DNA of 64,000 nucleotides from Pararhizobium capsulatum DSM 1112 (GTDB taxonomy: Bacteria > Pseudomonadota > Alphaproteobacteria > Rhizobiales > Rhizobiaceae): positions 641,001 to 705,000 of the forward strand of contig NZ_JAUSVF010000001.1 of NCBI RefSeq assembly GCF_030814475.1, given 5' to 3'. The number at the start of each line of letters is the position of its first letter. The stretch's first letter is position 1. This document shows, one piece after another, positions 26,597-34,303 of this stretch. The notes below the pieces were generated by a model. The model made no database searches and was not told the origin of the DNA. It worked only from the letters and a program-made list of their open reading frames with translations. The translations under genes and the position numbers were made by a program.

Positions 26597-26966
26597 CGAG
26601 GGGTTTGCGAGGGACTGCCGAAGGCGCTCCTGAGGGTGGACGGTGTGATCGGGTTCCTGCCTGAACCACTGCAGGCTCACAGAAGTGAAGTGGCGCGAAT
26701 GTCCCGGGAACGGCTCTTTACCCAAACCGGCCTTGTTCAAACAAGGAAGAGGTGCTCGCAAGGAGGGCCGGCGATCCGGCTTCAATGGACGAAGGGCGCC
26801 GACTTTGGCTGGGAATTTTGCTCTTGCAGCACCCCTCATTTGATCCGTGGATGCAAGGTAGCCTATTGGTTGAGTTGACCTCCAGCGTGGACCGGGAGAC
26901 CTTCCACTGTCAACTTGATGAAGAACGATCACAGTCGCGATCGTCAAAGCTGAGGAGTATTTCACG
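26597..26966. other. 370-bp stretch without recognised gene
   Basis: Between the end of the split SpoIIAA-like gene and the next small membrane protein. Short open frames exist, but none has a convincing start signal or protein-like sequence, and I see no strong hairpin or repeat. The promoter of the following gene should lie in its right part. Confidence 0.5.
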
Positions 26967-27215
26967 ATGATAATTGCCGTGATCGCCTATTTCGTCGTGG
27001 CACTTGCCTTTATGGGATTCTCTTACGCGGAGGGTCGGGTTGCATTGCGACCTTCGTGGACGCCGACCAGGGTTCTGGGGCTACTGCTCGCGATCGTTTG
27101 GCCCGGAATACTTTTGGTCGTTCTGATTACGCACTTTGTAATGAAGTTCGAACAGCCGCAAAACACGACAATGATCCCTGGAAGGGTAATTGGAGTCCAC
27201 AGCAACTGGCGTTGA
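26967..27215 (+). CDS. Small membrane protein of unknown function
   Basis: 82 residues with two hydrophobic helices (IIAVIAYFVVALAFMGFSYA and VLGLLLAIVWPGILLVVLITH) separated by a short basic loop. GAGGAG lies nine bases before the ATG. No family recognised. It stands alone, upstream of and convergent with the SDR operon. The good ribosome site and two clean helices support it being real. Confidence 0.55.
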   Translation: MIIAVIAYFVVALAFMGFSYAEGRVALRPSWTPTRVLGLLLAIVWPGILLVVLITHFVMKFEQPQNTTMIPGRVIGVHSNWR

Positions 27216-27374
27216 ACCGGCGATGATTCCCCATTTGCCTTTGCATCTGTTGCGGGCCTGCAAGGTCACACGGCGGGTTAGGATTTCCGTGTGCTTGGCG
27301 TCATGGCAAGCATCATCTCTCAAGTGTGCTCTGCCCCGGGGACCGAATACCCCGACCGTCTTCGAGCCGAGATC

Positions 27375-28178
27375 TCATGAATCCTTCCTCCTGCGCTGCA
27401 GGCGGCCTATCAGGGGTAGAATTATTGCAGTCGGCAGGAGCGCGGCGACAAGAGTGATCAACTTGGCTGAAATACCGGGAACAACGCGGCGACGGCCGGA
27501 CTTGAAACCGCTCCAGGCGCGCTCGGCGACATAGTCAGCATCCAGCTTCGGCAATATCTTGAATAGAGCCGCCCGGTCCGCGCCGGACCTTTCAAGGAAT
27601 TCTGTGGATACCGGTCCAGGCGAGACGCAGGTCACAGTTACACCCGCGCGCGACACTTCCTGATGGAGTGCGTCGGAAAATGAGCGTACGAACCCCTTGC
27701 TTGCATAATATAAAGCCATGTACGGCCCGGGAAAGAAACCCGCTATGGAGCCGAGATTGATCACGCCGCCACGTCCGCGCGCCAGCATTCCAGGCAGGAA
27801 GCGAAGTGTCATGTCGGTCAGGGCGCGGATATTGAGATCGATGATCCCAAGCTGATCGTTGACGGGGAGTGCTGCTGCCGGGCCTCGCAGGCCATACCCA
27901 GCACTGTTGACCAGGACACCGCAGATCAACTCTTTGGCGGCTAGGAAAGCTTCCAGACGTGCCGACGCATCGGCTGCGAGGAGATCCAGTTCCAGCGTGA
28001 AAGCCTTACCTCCGGCCTGCTCCACATCGAGCGCCGCTGCGGCGAGACCCTCAGGCGAGCGCGCCACGAGCACGACGACATTGTGCTCTCGGGCGGCAAC
28101 TTTGGCGATTGCCCGTCCGATGCCGCGGGAAGCACCGACCACGACGACGGATGAACGAAATTCATCCTGTAAAGTCAT
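27375..28178 (-). CDS. Short-chain dehydrogenase/reductase
   Basis: 267 residues of the classical SDR fold. The cofactor site GASRGIGRA near the N-terminus, NSAGYG in place of NNAG, a catalytic Ser in NLGSIAG and YYASKGF with the Tyr-X3-Lys pair are all present. The C-terminus has a hydrophobic segment (LITLVAALLPTAIILPLIG) followed by RRRK, suggesting membrane association, as in some lipid-acting SDRs (DltE/YbbO-like). It overlaps the upstream acyltransferase gene by four bases, so the two are co-transcribed. Substrate unknown, probably a lipid-linked carbonyl or alcohol. Confidence 0.87.
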   Translation of the reverse strand: MTLQDEFRSSVVVVGASRGIGRAIAKVAAREHNVVVLVARSPEGLAAAALDVEQAGGKAFTLELDLLAADASARLEAFLAAKELICGVLVNSAGYGLRGPAAALPVNDQLGIIDLNIRALTDMTLRFLPGMLARGRGGVINLGSIAGFFPGPYMALYYASKGFVRSFSDALHQEVSRAGVTVTCVSPGPVSTEFLERSGADRAALFKILPKLDADYVAERAWSGFKSGRRRVVPGISAKLITLVAALLPTAIILPLIGRLQRRRKDS

Positions 28179-28960
28179 TTCGATGCTCCTGCTGCCGATG
28201 TGATGGCAGGGGCGCCGCTCTGGGCGAGGACTTTGATTTCCTCGACGATCTCGCCGTTCAAGATCCTTTCGAACCGTTCCAATGCCCGTGCGATATTCGC
28301 TCCATCCATGACCCTGTGGTCATAGTGGACACGGACAGCAACCGATCCATCCTCGCTGATTGGACCGTAGTTGAGGAGTGTGGTCAGTGGGGTGAGGGGG
28401 TTGAGGGACTCCGCCCCGAGGCCCGAATAGACGGACAATTGAAACGTGCCGAAAAAGCGCGCACGCTTCCGCCCGATATTGAGCCCGAGCCACATGAGCA
28501 GCCACCTGACAGGCGCGGGCGCGCGAGCAAGTTTCAGAGAGCGCCGAAAGTCCTTGATCTCCAGAACAGGAAGGGACCTTGCAGAGCGAACAAGTGCTTC
28601 CAGCTGGGGGATTGAGCATTGCTCGGGACCTTTGATGGTGCTCAGCAGAACGACCCGTTCTCCGTCATGCTCGCGCTCGTGGGCAATGGAGGCCACGCTT
28701 GTCGGATATTCATAGAGCTGCGGCCTTGGAAACTTGATGTAGGCGCGCCGCAGCTCAGGCGTTTCCTGAGAGAGCAGAGCGTATCCCTTCAAGAAAAGCA
28801 CCGTCCAGGACGGGCGGGTATCCAGCCCGTGTCTGGCCTCCAGCAGGGGGCGGAGGTTCATTTGCCGCTGAACTGTCACACGCGGCACTCCGATCGAAAA
28901 CCTCATGAGATCTCCGACGAGTCGTCGTGACGCCGAAAGCTTGATCGTTCGGCCTCTCAT
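28175..28960 (-). CDS. 2-oxoacid-dehydrogenase-type acyltransferase domain protein
   Basis: 261 residues resembling the catalytic domain of dihydrolipoamide acyltransferases, without lipoyl or subunit-binding domains. The end motif HYDHRVMDGANIARALERFE carries the His and Asp of the CAT-like active site (HXXXDG), and WTVLFLKGYALLSQETPELR matches the fold core. The substrate is therefore likely an acyl-CoA or acyl carrier species other than a lipoyl arm. Second gene of a three-gene operon with a membrane methyltransferase and an SDR; a small-lipid biosynthesis role is inferred. Confidence 0.72.
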   Translation of the reverse strand: MRGRTIKLSASRRLVGDLMRFSIGVPRVTVQRQMNLRPLLEARHGLDTRPSWTVLFLKGYALLSQETPELRRAYIKFPRPQLYEYPTSVASIAHEREHDGERVVLLSTIKGPEQCSIPQLEALVRSARSLPVLEIKDFRRSLKLARAPAPVRWLLMWLGLNIGRKRARFFGTFQLSVYSGLGAESLNPLTPLTTLLNYGPISEDGSVAVRVHYDHRVMDGANIARALERFERILNGEIVEEIKVLAQSGAPAITSAAGASK

Positions 28961-28970
28961 CTTGATACCT

Positions 28971-29564
28971 CTAGTAAAGATAGGGGATGATGCGCTTGGT
29001 CTTCGCCATATAGGCGCTGTACTCTGGGCCGAAAACTTCCAACATCATACGCTCTTCCTTGTCCACCCTCAGGAAGAATAGTACCGCGAAGCCGATCAGG
29101 CCCGCCATTCCGGCCACCCAGTTCGACAGCAGAAACGCTTGAGAAAGCCCCATCAGAAGGAACGACGTATACATAGGGTGACGGACAAGGGAGTACGGGC
29201 CGGCGCTGATCAATTCGTGCTTTTGTCGGATCTCCAGCGTAATGGACCAGTTTCGCCCTAATTGCTTGTGGGTTCTTCGAAAGACCCACATTGCGGTGCA
29301 AAAGAGTATCGCACCGATCACAACGGCCCATAAATGGGAGGTATAGTCGGCCGCTCCAGGGATGCCGGTCGCGACGTAAAATCCCGGCACAATCGCAAGC
29401 CCTGCGAGAGCTGCAGCAAGTCCAACCGCCTCCGAAACGGTACGGCGGTTACTGACGACCGGCACTCGTTTTGCGCGACGCTCGAATGGGTATCGTATGA
29501 TGCACCATGCGACAATTCCAAGAACCCAGACAATCTCGCCGACAACGGCTACTGATAAGTTCAA
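28971..29564 (-). CDS. ICMT/PEMT-type membrane methyltransferase family protein
   Basis: 197 residues with about five transmembrane segments. The C-terminal signature of isoprenylcysteine/phospholipid methyltransferases is present: HELISAGPYSLVRHPMYTS followed by DKEERMMLEVFGPEYSAYM, containing the SAM-binding RHP and Glu-Glu residues. It would methylate a lipid-like substrate at the inner membrane. It is first in an operon with the acyltransferase (10-base gap) and SDR genes. Confidence 0.85.
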   Translation of the reverse strand: MNLSVAVVGEIVWVLGIVAWCIIRYPFERRAKRVPVVSNRRTVSEAVGLAAALAGLAIVPGFYVATGIPGAADYTSHLWAVVIGAILFCTAMWVFRRTHKQLGRNWSITLEIRQKHELISAGPYSLVRHPMYTSFLLMGLSQAFLLSNWVAGMAGLIGFAVLFFLRVDKEERMMLEVFGPEYSAYMAKTKRIIPYLY

Positions 29565-29617
29565 ATCAAGTCACCAGAACCTTTCTGTGATCTGCCTTCC
29601 TGGATGCCCGTGCGCCA

Positions 29618-30202
29618 TCAACCTGTATTCATTTGCCGAAGTTTTGTAATGAACTGTTGCGGCCTTAGCCAGATGCCTGGCGTCTTGTAGCCCATATGCT
29701 GCGCGATATCCGCAACAAAGGCGTTGCAATTATAAACCGACGCCTCCCAGAGATGGGATTTTGCCTGCAATTTGCGTATATATGCAACTGTGTCGCTGTA
29801 TTCATCATCAGTCAGCATCACGCGCCAGCTCGCCGACCTGTACTGCTCTTCCAGGTCACCGTCTGTTGCTCCGGTCGAGGCCTGAACGGGTATGAAGTGG
29901 CCGACGACATAGGACGCGGCATCAGGAGAAGCTGGGGCAAGTCCTGCGACTTCGGGATTGATCATATTTCCGTTCTTATCCGTCCGGCCGAAAACGACAT
30001 AGGTGTGGCCGTAGGTTAGCGCATAGCGGGAGCGGAACTCGATGAAATACCGATTTGATTTGTTTTCGGCCGCATTGGTTGGAGCGAGGCCCCTGCCGTT
30101 GGACGTATAATGCGGTAACGGTCTTTGATCTTCTGTCTGGCACGATGATAGAACAACCGCCATCACAATAACTAGCGGCACACCGCCTCTTCCAAGCGCC
30201 AT
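29618..30202 (-). CDS. Putative lipoprotein of unknown function with Cys and His near C-terminus
   Basis: 194 residues from the ATG at 30202, with GGAG seven bases upstream; a longer reading from 30289 lacks a signal at its start. Lipoprotein signal VPLVIVMAVVLSSC with the lipobox Cys at about residue 21. The mature part includes HTYVVFGRTDKNGN and the stretch YNCNAFVADIAQHMGY, which resembles the Cys/His arrangement of small papain-like (NlpC/LRAT-like or DUF4105-like) folds. Family not assigned with confidence. Confidence 0.72.
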   Translation of the reverse strand: MALGRGGVPLVIVMAVVLSSCQTEDQRPLPHYTSNGRGLAPTNAAENKSNRYFIEFRSRYALTYGHTYVVFGRTDKNGNMINPEVAGLAPASPDAASYVVGHFIPVQASTGATDGDLEEQYRSASWRVMLTDDEYSDTVAYIRKLQAKSHLWEASVYNCNAFVADIAQHMGYKTPGIWLRPQQFITKLRQMNTG

Positions 30203-30316
30203 TAGTAAGCTCCAGATGCAGGCCCTGACGAACACGAGCCCGAAGTCAGCATTAAGTCCACGCGTGCGCTGTGAGTTGCGAAGAAGCACAAGCCTGGCGA
30301 TCTATGGGGATGAAGA

Positions 30317-30339
30317 GGAAGGGTCTACGTGACCCTTCC
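30317..30339 (-). terminator. Hairpin downstream of the small lipoprotein gene
   Basis: Perfect 9-bp stem (GGAAGGGTC / GACCCTTCC) with a 5-nt loop, 21 bases after the stop of the 40-residue lipoprotein. The following minus-strand sequence is pyrimidine-rich (TCTTC) but lacks a long T run, so termination is likely yet not certain. Confidence 0.55.
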
Positions 30340-30359
30340 CAAGAATCAAACGCGATATG

Positions 30360-30482
30360 CTACTTGTAGACAGCTTCTGCTGGCGGTGGGGCCTTCCCCT
30401 TGCCTTTGCCAATCGTTCCGCAAGCACTCAGATTGGCTACGGCAAACATCGCAACGATTACGAATAGAATTCTGCTGATCAT
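30360..30482 (-). CDS. 40-residue lipoprotein (entericidin-like size)
   Basis: Reading the minus strand from the ATG at 30482 gives MISRILFVIVAMF… with the lipobox NLSAC (Cys at residue 21) and a mature tail of only 20 residues rich in Gly, Lys and Pro. GAGGAGAGG stands six bases before the ATG, a strong ribosome site, and a hairpin follows the stop. This is the pattern of very small outer-membrane lipoproteins. A short perfect inverted repeat (TGCATG-TAG-CATGCA, 30569-30583) lies about 90 bases upstream and may be regulatory. Confidence 0.72.
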   Translation of the reverse strand: MISRILFVIVAMFAVANLSACGTIGKGKGKAPPPAEAVYK

Positions 30483-30648
30483 GAAGTCCTCTCCTCGTCA
30501 TGGGATAGCTTTTCGAAGGCTACACCTTAAAGTTGGGCTGACGATCTGCACCTTGAATAGGGCAGATATGCATGTAGCATGCAACGAATCTACATTAGCA
30601 TACACATATCGAGATGGCCAACCCTACGATTTCAATTGGTAAACGCCG

Positions 30649-31242
30649 TCAGATGACCACCACGCGTGTGCCAATATGAACTCGAGAGTAGAGATCGACA
30701 ATGTTCGTGTTCGTCAAGCGAATGCACCCATTCGAAACTGCATGGCCTATTGACCAGGGAGCATTCGTTCCGTGCAAGCGGAACAAGGTGTCTTGTCCGT
30801 TCTGGTAGAGATAAAGGGCCGCGGCACCGAGAGGGTTGAGTGGCCCTCCCGGTACCCCATCGGCATACTTCGCCAGCCGGGGCTTGCGCTCAATCATGTC
30901 TTCGGTGGGCTTCCACGAAGGCCACTCTGCCTTGCGGCCGATGGTGGCTTCGCCCTTGAAACTCAGCCCTTCCTCCCCGACGGCAACGCCGTAGCGGGTC
31001 GCTTGTCCGCCCGCCTCCACAAGGTAAAGGTAGCGGCTCGCCGTATCGACGACGATAGTTCCAGGCGGTTCACTGCCCGGGTAGGCGACCTCCCGTCGTC
31101 GATAGCGGGGATGGATGTCCGGGCTCATCGAAAATGCGTAGCTCAATGGCGGCCTATCGTCCGAAGTGCATCCAGAAAGCACCAAAGCCAGGCTACCCAG
31201 CACGAGCCCGCGGCGTGTAATATCTTGTCTGTCCATTTCCAC
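30649..31242 (-). CDS. L,D-transpeptidase (YkuD family), lipoprotein
   Basis: 197 residues; a start two codons later is also possible. Lipoprotein signal with lipobox VLSGC, preceded by a basic N-terminus. The YkuD domain covers most of the rest: HGTNAPWSIGHAVSNGCIRL holds the catalytic His and Cys in the family motif. It would form 3-3 cross-links in peptidoglycan or attach proteins to it; rhizobia rely heavily on such enzymes for polar growth. Monocistronic as far as can be seen. Confidence 0.92.
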   Translation of the reverse strand: MEMDRQDITRRGLVLGSLALVLSGCTSDDRPPLSYAFSMSPDIHPRYRRREVAYPGSEPPGTIVVDTASRYLYLVEAGGQATRYGVAVGEEGLSFKGEATIGRKAEWPSWKPTEDMIERKPRLAKYADGVPGGPLNPLGAAALYLYQNGQDTLFRLHGTNAPWSIGHAVSNGCIRLTNTNIVDLYSRVHIGTRVVVI

Positions 31243-31447
31243 CTGCCAAGTGATTCGGTCGACCCCGTTTATTCCAAGCTAGATTATGACATCTTTTGAC
31301 AAAGACACTCAACTCTGTGGAGTATGAGTTCGCCACACCGGCAACTTCTGAAGCTGCGCAATACCATGCGCTTCCATTTATCCGTAAAACCTTTGCATCA
31401 ACAACGTGCTCTGGTCAAACATTAGCATATTAACGGGGGCCGAAACG

Positions 31448-32203
31448 ATGAAGCTTTGCCTGGAAGGAAAGGTTGCGATTGTAACGGGGGCAGGTTCGGG
31501 AATTGGTGCCGCCGTTTCCCGGCAACTCGCTGACGAGGGGGCTGAGGTTGTCGTTGCCGATATCAATGCGGAAGCGGCAGACGAGATTGCTGCTGCGATC
31601 AGGTCAGAGGGAGGCCGCGCCCGTGATTTTGTCGTCGATGTTGGCGACAGTGACAGTGTCCAGAGACTTGTCGATTTTGCAGTCGAGACCTGTGGCGGCT
31701 TGGATTTGGCGGTGAACAACGCCGGAATTGATGGAGTTCGCGCGCCAGTCGGAGCCTATCCGCTCGACAATTGGCACAAGGTGATGAATGTCAACCTGAA
31801 CGGAGTTTTCTATTGCATGAGGTGCGAAATTGCCGCGATGCGTAAGCTGAGCGGCGGCGCAATCGTGAATATGTCTTCAACGCTCGGTTCCGTTGGATTG
31901 CCCACCGCGGCGGCATACACCGCAGCCAAGCACGGGGTTGTCGGACTGACGAAAGTCGCTGCGATGGAGTATGCAAGATTCGATATCCGCATCAATGCCG
32001 TCGGTCCAGGCTGGATTGAAACACCACTTCTGTCAGAGCATATCGAGGCGGCGAGTACGCGACGCGCGGCATCACTTCAACCGATGGGCAGGCGTGGAAC
32101 GCCGGAGGAGGTCGCGGCTCTCGTGTGTTTCCTCCTGTCCGAGCAGGCCAGCTTCATCACGGGGGCGCACTATCTGGTGGACGGCGCCTATACCGCTCAC
32201 TGA
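31448..32203 (+). CDS. Short-chain dehydrogenase/reductase (FabG-like)
   Basis: 251 residues from the ATG at 31448. The Rossmann motif TGAGSGIG, DVGDSDS, NNAGIDG, the catalytic Ser (NMSSTLGSVG), YTAAKHG with Tyr and Lys, and the tail FITGAHYLVDGAYTAH are all typical of classical NAD(P)-dependent SDRs. The substrate cannot be told from sequence. It stands alone between the divergent transpeptidase and the tRNA region. Confidence 0.9.
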   Translation: MKLCLEGKVAIVTGAGSGIGAAVSRQLADEGAEVVVADINAEAADEIAAAIRSEGGRARDFVVDVGDSDSVQRLVDFAVETCGGLDLAVNNAGIDGVRAPVGAYPLDNWHKVMNVNLNGVFYCMRCEIAAMRKLSGGAIVNMSSTLGSVGLPTAAAYTAAKHGVVGLTKVAAMEYARFDIRINAVGPGWIETPLLSEHIEAASTRRAASLQPMGRRGTPEEVAALVCFLLSEQASFITGAHYLVDGAYTAH

Positions 32204-32527
32204 AGAAGGGGCCTGGAGAGTGGACGTCGATTTTCTGGCTGTTCCGATTTTTTGCTAGAAGCTTGCCATTGCCGGAGGGACGCCAGTGTCCTGCCCCGAA
32301 GGGGCGGACTGTGTCGGAGAATTTACGGTCGGGCGTGACGCCTCGTGAGGTTTTGGAGCGGTTTGGACCAATGCCGAACCACTGTCTTTGTGAAGGGGCG
32401 GTGGTTGGCGGGTAGCTTGGCCGCGCAGCAATTTAAGCTTGGGTAGGGTCGTGCCGCACCGGCGTGTCCCAGAAATTCTGCCAGCTCGCGATCACGCCTG
32501 CAAACAATTGGTAGTCTGGAAAAAATT
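32204..32527. other. Intergenic region of 324 bp before the tRNA gene
   Basis: No protein-like frame. It contains short GC-rich inverted repeats (GCCCC-GAA-GGGGC at about 32293 and AACCAC…GTGGTT near 32380-32405). A T-rich tract (AATTTTTT on the minus strand) directly follows the tRNA and can end its transcript. A structured small RNA is possible but I recognise none. Confidence 0.4.
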
Positions 32528-32603
<76 letters not shown>

Positions 32604-32807
32604 ATATCGGGTTCCGGCAAAGCCGGTCCGGGAAGTCCGTCCGGGCGTTTCGTCCCGGGCAGGTGGCGGCTTATTACTTGCGCTTTTGGCAGATAGCAAG
32701 CCGAAAAATCAGACCGGGTACAATTTTCTTGATCTGGCCCGATGAAAGCCCCGCGCGACGAAACGAATGCCCGCGAGGATATCAAATGCAAGCCTTATGA
32801 AAGGCTT

Positions 32808-32858
32808 AAAGCATGTCGAGCAAATGCGCAGAGTGGATTTGCGGCAGCGACATGCTTT
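32808..32858. repeat. Long palindromic repeat 3' of the FYDLN-acid gene
   Basis: Perfect 11-bp outer arms (AAAGCATGTCG / CGACATGCTTT) and an inner pair (GCAAAT / ATTTGC). Same architecture as the element at 1233-1280. A smaller hairpin (AAGCCTT-ATGA-AAGGCTT, 32790-32807) abuts it. Together they probably form the transcript end of the gene at 32865. Confidence 0.75.
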
Positions 32859-32864
32859 GGAGTT

Positions 32865-33251
32865 TTAGACTTCGTCGTCGTCGTCCGAAACGCCGATCAG
32901 GTCGGACAAGCCGTCATCATCGTCGTCTTCGTCTTCTTCGAGGAAGGTGTCGTCGTCGTCGCCTTCGATCTCGACGTCGTCATCGCCCAGGTCCGGAATG
33001 TCGTCGCCGCTATTGGCTTCGTCGGCCTCCTCCAGCGAAACCAGTTCGACTTCAGTGTTCTCGGTATCGACTTCCTGCACGTCCTCTTCCTCGGCCTTTT
33101 CAAGGACCTTGGCAACCGACGTCTCTTCGAAGAAGGACAGCGGATAGGACTTGCCGGTATAGGGAGAAACGATCGGGTCCTTGTTCAGATCGTAAAACTT
33201 ACGGCCCGTTTCCGGATCGATACGCTTGGTTCCAAGTTCCGCTTTTGCCAC
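32865..33251 (-). CDS. FYDLN-acid domain protein (TIGR02300 family)
   Basis: 128 residues from a GTG at 33251, preceded by AGAGG; the start is fixed by the family N-terminus AKAELGTKRIDPETG. The conserved KFYDLNKDPIVSPYTG follows. The C-terminal half is extremely acidic (long Asp/Glu runs such as EGDDDD and EDDDDDG). Known only in alphaproteobacteria; function unknown. In related genomes this gene usually sits next to aroA-cmk-rpsA; here it is followed directly by cmk on the other strand. Confidence 0.92.
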   Translation of the reverse strand: MAKAELGTKRIDPETGRKFYDLNKDPIVSPYTGKSYPLSFFEETSVAKVLEKAEEEDVQEVDTENTEVELVSLEEADEANSGDDIPDLGDDDVEIEGDDDDTFLEEDEDDDDDGLSDLIGVSDDDDEV

Positions 33252-33560
33252 GGTCAATGCCTCTCGTATGGCCGGGAGAGCCGGCATCTGCCGGAAAACC
33301 GGCGTTGACGAAGAAATGAATTAGCCGGTCCCCATAATCATCTTGGCCTTGTCTGTCAAAGCCTAACTTTCCTAGGGTGCGGCAAGCAGAGGTGGGATTG
33401 CATGCATGAAAGTCAAGAAGGACAGTTGGGGGAGACTTTCACATGGGAGGATCTGACGCAACCGGCTTGGCCTTCCTTTGTTTTTTCCGTTAACAGAGGA
33501 AAACCATGGCTGTGGAATCACTCTTCGCAACAGCCGATCGAACGCTTGAGGATTTCGACC

Positions 33561-34187
33561 ATGATCATCGCCATCGACGGACCCGCTGCGGCCGGAAAGG
33601 GAACACTTTCACGCCGGATCGCCGCCGAATACGGCTTTCATCATCTCGATACCGGCCTCACCTATCGCGCCACTGCCAAGGCACTGCTCGATGCGGGGCT
33701 ACCACTCGACAACGAGCCGGTCGCGGAGAAGATGGCGCTTGAGGTGGAGCTCGCAGGTCTCGACCGCGAGGTGCTCTCGGCCCATGATATCGGTGAGGCT
33801 GCCTCCAAGATCGCGGTCATGCCCTCCGTACGAGGTGCGCTCGTCGAGGCGCAACGTGCCTTTGCAACCCGCAAGCCAGGTGCCGTGCTCGACGGCCGCG
33901 ATATCGGCACGGTCGTTTGCCCCGATGCGCCGGTAAAGCTCTACGTGACGGCTTCTCCCGAAGTGCGCGCTCGGCGGCGTTTCGACGAAATGGTCGGAAA
34001 TGGCGTTCCGGCTGATTATCTGGCCGTTCTGGCCGATATCCGGAAGCGCGACGAGCGCGACATGGGCCGTTCCGACAGCCCGCTTCGCCCGGCTGAAGAC
34101 GCGCACTTGCTTGATACGTCCGAAATGAGTATAGAGGCCGCATTCTTGGCGGCGAAGGTCCTCATCGACGCTGCATTGAACAAATAG
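33561..34187 (+). CDS. cmk: Cytidylate kinase
   Basis: 208 residues. P-loop [15 protein letters not shown] at residues 6-20, then [26 protein letters not shown] and RRRFDEM … [15 protein letters not shown], all diagnostic of CMP/dCMP kinase. It converts CMP and dCMP to diphosphates. The ATG at 33561 has GAGG nine bases upstream. The frame is open back to 33402, but that extension is not protein-like. Followed by rpsA, the usual pairing. Confidence 0.95.
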   Translation: MIIAIDGPAAAGKGTLSRRIAAEYGFHHLDTGLTYRATAKALLDAGLPLDNEPVAEKMALEVELAGLDREVLSAHDIGEAASKIAVMPSVRGALVEAQRAFATRKPGAVLDGRDIGTVVCPDAPVKLYVTASPEVRARRRFDEMVGNGVPADYLAVLADIRKRDERDMGRSDSPLRPAEDAHLLDTSEMSIEAAFLAAKVLIDAALNK

Positions 34188-34303
34188 TCCGAAAGACCGT
34201 CCCCGCGCCGGATTTGCTCCCTGATGAATGGAGCGGATGGATTTTGGACATGATCAACACGAACCACCGGCGCTTGTGCCCATGCGGCACATCAGGAGTA
34301 TTC

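Noticed and set aside
33506..33742. Small plus-strand frame with a good ribosome site (GAGGAAAACC before ATG) overlapping the start of cmk.
   Set aside because: After the first ~20 codons it is only the +1 shadow of cmk. A short leader peptide cannot be excluded, but there is no evidence beyond the ribosome site.
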